DNA of 7,432 nucleotides from Candidatus Sordicultor aquaticus (GTDB lineage Bacteria > Atribacterota > Atribacteria > Atribacterales > Caldatribacteriaceae): NCBI GenBank assembly GCA_018056825.1, contig JAGPEW010000033.1:1-7432 (forward strand), written 5' to 3'. A program made the position numbers and the translations under genes. The notes under the pieces are model-generated. The model made no database searches and was not told the DNA's origin. It saw nothing but the letters and a program-made list of their open reading frames with translations. Within the stretch, counting starts at the first letter, position 1; each line of letters begins with the position of its first letter. Positions 6,678 to 7,432 of the stretch are shown here, piece after piece.

Positions 6678-6753
6678 TGGTGGCGGTGCGGGGACTCGAA
6701 CCCTGGCGCTCCGGGTATGAGCCGGATGCTCTGACCATCTGAGCTACACCGCC
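6678..6753 (-). tRNA. tRNA-Met (anticodon CAT), probably elongator
   Basis: A full cloverleaf folds on the minus strand. The acceptor GGCGGTG pairs with CACCGCC, D-stem GCTC with GAGC, and anticodon stem TCCGG with CCGGA around loop CTCATAC (anticodon at 6717-6719). The variable loop is GCGC and the T-loop TTCGAGT. Discriminator A (6681) is followed by an encoded CCA (6678-6680). The G1-C72 pair argues against an initiator tRNA. Met versus lysidine-type Ile cannot be decided from the anticodon. However, G4-C69 and G5-C68 match Bacillus elongator Met and not the C4-G69, C5-G68 pairs of TilS substrates, as I recall them. The T-stem contains one A-C mismatch (positions 50 and 64). Confidence 0.93.
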
Positions 6754-6766
6754 ACTTTCTGACAAT

Positions 6767-6796
6767 ATTATATAGCTACTTTGCTATAAAAGGCAA
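6767..6796 (-). promoter_or_regulatory. Sigma-A promoter of the tRNA-tilS-hpt-ftsH unit
   Basis: On the minus strand TTGCCT (6791-6796) is followed 18 bases later by a perfect TATAAT (6767-6772). Transcription should begin about seven bases further on, leaving roughly six bases before the tRNA 5' end, typical for a tRNA gene. No terminator lies between the tRNA and tilS, so this is probably the main promoter of the whole operon. Confidence 0.7.
6771..6788. repeat. Inverted repeat within the tRNA promoter spacer
   Basis: TATAGC and GCTATA form perfect 6-base arms around a 6-base centre, lying between the -35 box and the -10 box and overlapping the first two bases of the -10. It is placed as a repressor site might be, but short dyads arise easily in AT-rich DNA. 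Confidence 0.4.
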
Positions 6797-6827
6797 GAAG
6801 GCAAAGAAAACTACCTCATACCCCCTC

Positions 6828-6842
6828 AATAAATATTTTATT
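6828..6842. repeat. A/T palindrome upstream of the iron-gene promoter
   Basis: AATAAA and TTTATT form perfect 6-base arms around TAT, ending 12 bases before the candidate -35 box. It may be an AT-rich promoter-activating element or a regulator site; it does not match a Fur or PerR box that I recognise. Confidence 0.3.
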
Positions 6843-6854
6843 AGCTTAGGTCTA

Positions 6855-6883
6855 TTGTTTTTACATTACACCAAAGTTACAAT
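6855..6883 (+). promoter_or_regulatory. Candidate sigma-A promoter of the ferritin-VIT gene
   Basis: TTGTTT (6855-6860) is followed after 17 bases by TACAAT (6878-6883), which matches 5 of 6 bases of the -10 consensus; the -35 is weak. An overlapping alternative is TTTACA (6860-6865), 17 bases, TAAAAG (6883-6888). Either gives a leader of roughly 35-40 bases before the ATG at 6929. Confidence 0.4.
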
Positions 6884-6899
6884 AAAAGCAATAATTGTA
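6878..6899. repeat. Dyad overlapping the -10 of the ferritin-VIT gene
   Basis: TACAAT (6878-6883) and ATTGTA (6894-6899) are perfect 6-base arms separated by 10 bases. The left arm coincides with the proposed -10 box and the right arm covers the expected start region, the usual place for a repressor. The regulator is unknown; an iron or peroxide sensor would fit the gene but is inference. Confidence 0.4.
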
Positions 6900-6928
6900 T
6901 TAATATATCTTCTAAAGGAGAGAAAAAA

Positions 6929-7432
6929 ATGGACCTCACTCCCGAAATCCAAAATCAGCTATTAGCCCATCAAAGAAATGAGATTACCGAATACCACGTT
7001 TACTTAACTTTATCTAAAAAACTTCCATCTTCAAAAAATCAAGAGGTTCTGGAAAAAATTGCTAATGAGGAACTTTGTCATTATCATATTTTTAAAAAGT
7101 ATACCCAAAAAGATATAAAGCCAGACCGATTTAAAATTTGGAAATACTGTTGGATAAGCCGTATTTTTGGGCTTACCTTTGGTCTCAAGTTAATGGAAAA
7201 TGGGGAAGAAAAAGCCCAAGAAAACTATGAAAATTGGTCGGGAATCATTCCTGAAATAAACACCATAATAGAGGAAGAAGACAAACATGAAAATGCTCTT
7301 TTAGAGCTTATAGATGAGGAACGACTCAATTATATTGGTTCAATAGTACTGGGACTCAATGATGCTTTAGTAGAACTCACCGGCGCTTTGGCCGGGTTTA
7401 CCCTGGCTCTACAAGATACCAAATTAATCGCT
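6929..7432 (+). CDS. Rubrerythrin/ferritin-like domain fused to VIT1/CCC1 iron transporter, 3' end cut by window edge
   Basis: The first 168 codons are present, starting at ATG 6929; AAAGGAG at 6914-6920 lies eight bases upstream. Residues 1-130 form a ferritin-like four-helix bundle. Candidate di-iron ligands are E18 or E21 on helix 1, the ExxH pairs E48-H51 (in NEELCHYH) and E117-H120 (in EEEDKHE), and a Glu around 93-98 on helix 3. From about 134 the chain becomes a VIT1/CCC1 first membrane helix, GSIVLGLNDALVELTG (137-152), where VIT proteins carry their conserved metal-path Asp and Glu. Such proteins (erythrin-vacuolar iron transport family, MbfA-like) oxidise Fe(II) and move iron across the membrane, usually exporting it. 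The remaining membrane helices lie beyond the window. It is transcribed away from the tRNA operon, through a 175-base shared upstream region. Confidence 0.85.
   Translation, partial: MDLTPEIQNQLLAHQRNEITEYHVYLTLSKKLPSSKNQEVLEKIANEELCHYHIFKKYTQKDIKPDRFKIWKYCWISRIFGLTFGLKLMENGEEKAQENYENWSGIIPEINTIIEEEDKHENALLELIDEERLNYIGSIVLGLNDALVELTGALAGFTLALQDTKLIA

Noticed and set aside
6678..6753. Reading the CAT tRNA as tRNA-Ile2 (lysidine type) or initiator tRNA
   Set aside because: G1-C72 is paired, unlike the initiator, and G4-C69/G5-C68 fits elongator Met better than the C4-G69/C5-G68 TilS substrates. The Ile2 option is not fully excluded.
6878..6905. Fur or PerR box upstream of the ferritin-VIT gene
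   Set aside because: The sequence is AT-rich with a dyad, but the arms and spacing do not match either consensus well enough.
1..7432. CRISPR array, insertion sequence, phage or toxin-antitoxin system
   Set aside because: I saw no regularly spaced direct repeats, transposase, integrase or small paired genes; coding regions are all conserved chromosomal families.

Overview
The window is AT-rich bacterial chromosome with tightly packed genes, strong AGGAGG-type ribosome sites and several GTG starts. The order tRNA-Met, tilS, hpt, ftsH, followed further on by spoVS, points to a Bacillota (Firmicutes) spore-former, probably clostridial, or a close spore-forming relative. The same tilS-hpt-ftsH block, with tRNA genes further upstream, is known from Bacillus. 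I cannot name a genus.

From about 6796 down to 419 lies one minus-strand transcription unit. A sigma-A-like promoter at 6767-6796 drives a CAT-anticodon tRNA (6678-6753). It is followed by tilS (tRNA-Ile lysidine synthetase), hpt (hypoxanthine phosphoribosyltransferase), ftsH (membrane AAA+ zinc protease), a small FlK-type hotdog thioesterase, a KtrA-like RCK potassium-channel regulator, and a two-domain protein joining a DUF89 (ARMT1-like) metal phosphatase to a Nudix hydrolase. Gaps are 18 bases or fewer, and two junctions overlap (11 and 4 bases), so translation is probably coupled. No intrinsic terminator is visible inside the unit or just after it. For ftsH, hpt and the RCK gene, Shine-Dalgarno placement favours starts 2 to 5 codons inside the longest frame.

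After a 171-base gap comes spoVS on the same strand, cut at its 3' end by the window edge. The gap holds its ribosome site, a weak candidate promoter and a 21-base bulged dyad. Upstream of the tRNA, a 175-base divergent intergenic region holds the tRNA promoter and a candidate promoter with dyads for a plus-strand gene. That gene begins at 6929 and runs off the right edge. It encodes a rubrerythrin/ferritin-like di-iron domain followed by the start of a VIT1/CCC1 membrane transporter, so it is a probable iron-handling membrane ferritin.

The main unit combines tRNA decoding fidelity (tRNA-CAT and TilS), purine salvage (Hpt), membrane protein quality control (FtsH), potassium homeostasis (RCK) and two probable metabolite-cleaning enzymes (thioesterase and DUF89-Nudix). 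I see no mobile element, CRISPR array or phage gene. I do not see a clearly new system. The most distinctive items are the DUF89-Nudix fusion, the FlK-like thioesterase next to ftsH, and the tRNA directly leading tilS.
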